This document shows positions 63,201 through 64,000 of a stretch of DNA of 64,000 nucleotides, piece after piece. A program made the position numbers and the translations under genes. This DNA comes from an uncultured Eubacteriales bacterium. GTDB lineage: Bacteria; Bacillota; Clostridia; Oscillospirales; Acutalibacteraceae. Position 1 is the first letter of the stretch. Every line of letters begins with the position of its first letter. The stretch is from positions 124,001 to 188,000 of the forward strand of contig CASFBL010000001.1 of the NCBI GenBank assembly GCA_949292775.1, in the 5' to 3' direction. The notes below the pieces were generated by a model that saw only the letters and a program-made list of their open reading frames with translations, did not search any database and was not told the DNA's origin.

Positions 63201-63826
63201 GTGCGCTCGGCTCTGTGAATGTGTCGGCGATTGAAGAATATAAAGAGGTTTCCGAACGCTATACCTTTATGGCGGAGCAGATTTCCGATGTGGAAAAATC
63301 CCGCGAGGAACTCAATAAACTGATTGCCGAGCTGACTGCTAAAATGGCAGAGCAGTTCCGCGAAAAATTCCAGCAGATCAACACCGCGTTCGGCGAGACC
63401 TTCTGCGAATTGTTCGGCGGCGGCCGTGCACAGCTTCTGCTTTCCGATGAACACGACATTTTGGAAAGCGATATTGAAATCAAAGTGCAGCCGCCCGGCA
63501 AAAACTTAAAGAGCATTGAGCCGCTGTCCGGCGGTGAAAAAGGGCTTGCCGCAATTTCCCTGCTGTTTGCAATTCTCAAAGTCACGCCCGCCCCGTTCTG
63601 TATTTTTGACGAGGTCGAAGCGGCGCTTGACGATGTCAATGTTTCACGATATGCCCAATATGTCCGCCGCATGACGAAAAACACCCAGTTTATTTTGATT
63701 ACGCACCGTCGCGGCACAATGGAAGAAGCCGATGTGCTTTACGGCGTGACCATGCAGGAAAGCGGCGTGTCGAAGCTCTTGGAGCTGAAAACGGCGGAAA
63801 TGGCAAAACAGCTCGGACTCGCCTAA
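60257..63826 (+). CDS. smc: Chromosome segregation protein SMC
   Basis: A 1189-residue SMC ATPase. The head has Walker A GPNGSGKSNISDAV (about 32-45). Long coiled coils (about 170-500 and 670-1010) flank a hinge at about 510-665 (GIHGPLSQLISV to NTGGSMTGG). The C-terminal head has the ABC signature LSGGEKGLAAISLLF (about 1092-1106) and Walker B FCIFDEVEAALDDVN. With ScpA and ScpB it compacts and separates chromosomes. ATG 60257 lies in the radical SAM gene. Confidence 0.97.
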   Translation: MILKSLEMQGFKSFPDKTVLEFNKGITAVVGPNGSGKSNISDAVRWVLGEQSTKNLRGSKMEDVVFMGTDLRKAKGFAEVTLRFDNRDRSLSKDTDEVSVTRRYYRSGESEYLINGENSRLRDINELFMDTGLGRDGYSIVGQGKIAEMVSSKTGERRDMLEEAAGISHFRYRRNDANKRLAAAEENLLRLRDILAELEGRVGPLKAQSEKAQKFLVLAEEKKRLEIGTWLNTIDKTNDRLREQEHKIATAQAQHKAAADALDEIGVQIDRATEETQNLHVQIEEVRRSSSQYEEQAAALDAQAQVEENSIAHNNEAIARLERDKLSENETEQHLEERILEAQKSVEENAAARDKLKTELDALAAEQETKLSDSTRFSEQASALSAEVSALSVEIADNRVTAETANSSVEEIRTRVAAIDASLGGRQDTYSKFKSDLDAAQAALDKCLQEIESAQNAMDGYSMRFESRSKKAETIRENIEAKTRELHSKQDRIRLLSDLEKNMEGYQGAVKAVMKEAGRGALKGIHGPLSQLISVKPKYAVAIETALGAAIQNIVTDNENDAKRAIAFLKENRAGRATFLPISAIRSRELRETGLDDQYGFVSIAADLVGADKQYTEIIRAQLARTVVAEDMDTAIAMAKKYGYRFRIVTLDGQVINTGGSMTGGSRTQNAGILSRGNEIDKLTAEVKAVETELAGMQSDYKMFTEDLAAARAELEGAQGDLLCANEEKIRREGELKLAEEQLSTVSGSVRELMEEKETLNTRAETILQNAATAREKLETLGKTLAEKEAALEKLTGDRQALSEAREELSRRASELSLQIMALEKDIETANDELVHLQNRKTSHTDKQSTLDAEIEEYKAKNEQLAKNIENLQANAKALRDNTTGARAQIDELIQKRDELTKKANDLRTLERAKSVERENLSAELVRLEERKIAMRKEYDDLSAKLYEEYQLTRREAAALEIVIDDFQAASKRLTELKGQIRALGSVNVSAIEEYKEVSERYTFMAEQISDVEKSREELNKLIAELTAKMAEQFREKFQQINTAFGETFCELFGGGRAQLLLSDEHDILESDIEIKVQPPGKNLKSIEPLSGGEKGLAAISLLFAILKVTPAPFCIFDEVEAALDDVNVSRYAQYVRRMTKNTQFILITHRRGTMEEADVLYGVTMQESGVSKLLELKTAEMAKQLGLA

Positions 63827-63870
63827 GGAGAACCCCGTCCACCTTCGGGCGGTTACGAAAGGATAACACC

Positions 63871-64000
63871 ATGGGTATTTTCAGTAAAATCAATTTTGGC
63901 CTTACCAAGACCCGCAACAAAATGGCGGGGGCGATTGACGATTTGTTCGGCGACGCCGAGGAAATCACCGAGGACCTCTACGCGCAGTTGGAAGAAATTT
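63871..64000 (+). CDS. ftsY: Signal recognition particle receptor FtsY (5' end only)
   Basis: The window ends 43 codons into this gene. The visible N-terminus, MGIFSKINFGLTKTR followed by GAIDDLFG and EITEDLYAQLEEI, matches the N-domain start of FtsY, the receptor for SRP-bound ribosomes. The short, non-acidic N-terminus is typical of Gram-positive FtsY. A GAAAGGAT Shine-Dalgarno precedes it, 44 bases after smc, and the smc-ftsY order supports the call. Confidence 0.85.
   Translation, partial: MGIFSKINFGLTKTRNKMAGAIDDLFGDAEEITEDLYAQLEEI

Overview
The window looks like a chromosomal segment of an anaerobic, Gram-positive gut bacterium of the class Clostridia, most likely in the Oscillospiraceae/Ruminococcaceae area. 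The reasons are: a continuous S10-spc-alpha ribosomal super-operon in the Firmicutes order with a KOW protein between map and infA; sigma-A promoters with strong Shine-Dalgarno sites; secreted proteins ending in dockerin-like repeats; an archaeal-type prolyl-tRNA synthetase; a PdaB-like NodB-fold protein; and cytoplasmic enzymes for host-type glycans. No rRNA, tRNA, CRISPR array, phage module or transposase was seen.

Layout. 0.2-9.0 kb: a hydroxyacid dehydrogenase on the minus strand, then a tightly packed plus-strand run (VTT membrane protein, galactokinase-family kinase, two M42 aminopeptidases, a GNAT enzyme, a PLP C-S lyase-like protein, a phosphohexomutase). 9.0-11.7 kb: acyl carrier protein, ProS and a lipoprotein. 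12.0-20.6 kb: an accessory surface region. A promoter and a 350-base structured leader drive a 1713-residue secreted dockerin protein. A second promoter drives an operon of a cohesin-like plus dockerin protein, a cohesin-like protein and two tiny related peptides. 20.6-24.0 kb: a two-component system bracketed by a 21-base direct repeat. 24.2-24.3 kb: a MITE-like palindromic element. 24.6-40.4 kb: rpsJ to rplQ, including secY, adk, map, infA and rpoA. 40.4-41.7 kb: three tandem zinc-ribbon membrane paralogues. 41.9-50.7 kb: envelope and glycan genes (NodB-fold protein, GH29 fucosidase, lipoprotein, membrane M28 peptidase, VanY-type carboxypeptidase, GH35 galactosidase, sialidase-like propeller). 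50.7-52.0 kb: infC-rpmI-rplT with an attenuator leader. 52.1-64.0 kb: trmH-family methylase, dprA, topA, trmFO, plsX, rnc, a radical SAM protein, smc and the start of ftsY.

How the genes fit together. Most of the window is housekeeping (translation, DNA topology, tRNA modification, lipid and chromosome maintenance). The accessory parts fall into two themes: a secreted or surface set at 12-20.5 kb, whose domains (cohesin-like, X-module-like plus dockerin, FIVAR-like helical repeats) suggest non-covalent assembly on the cell surface; and intracellular cleavage of fucosylated, galactosylated and possibly sialylated oligosaccharides at 42-51 kb.

The most unusual features are the two short peptides sharing a conserved N-terminal half at 20.24-20.54 kb, the long leader with mutually exclusive hairpins at 12.05-12.40 kb, and the MITE whose two hairpin ends differ by compensatory changes. 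Functions of the surface proteins and peptides are inferred from composition and context only.
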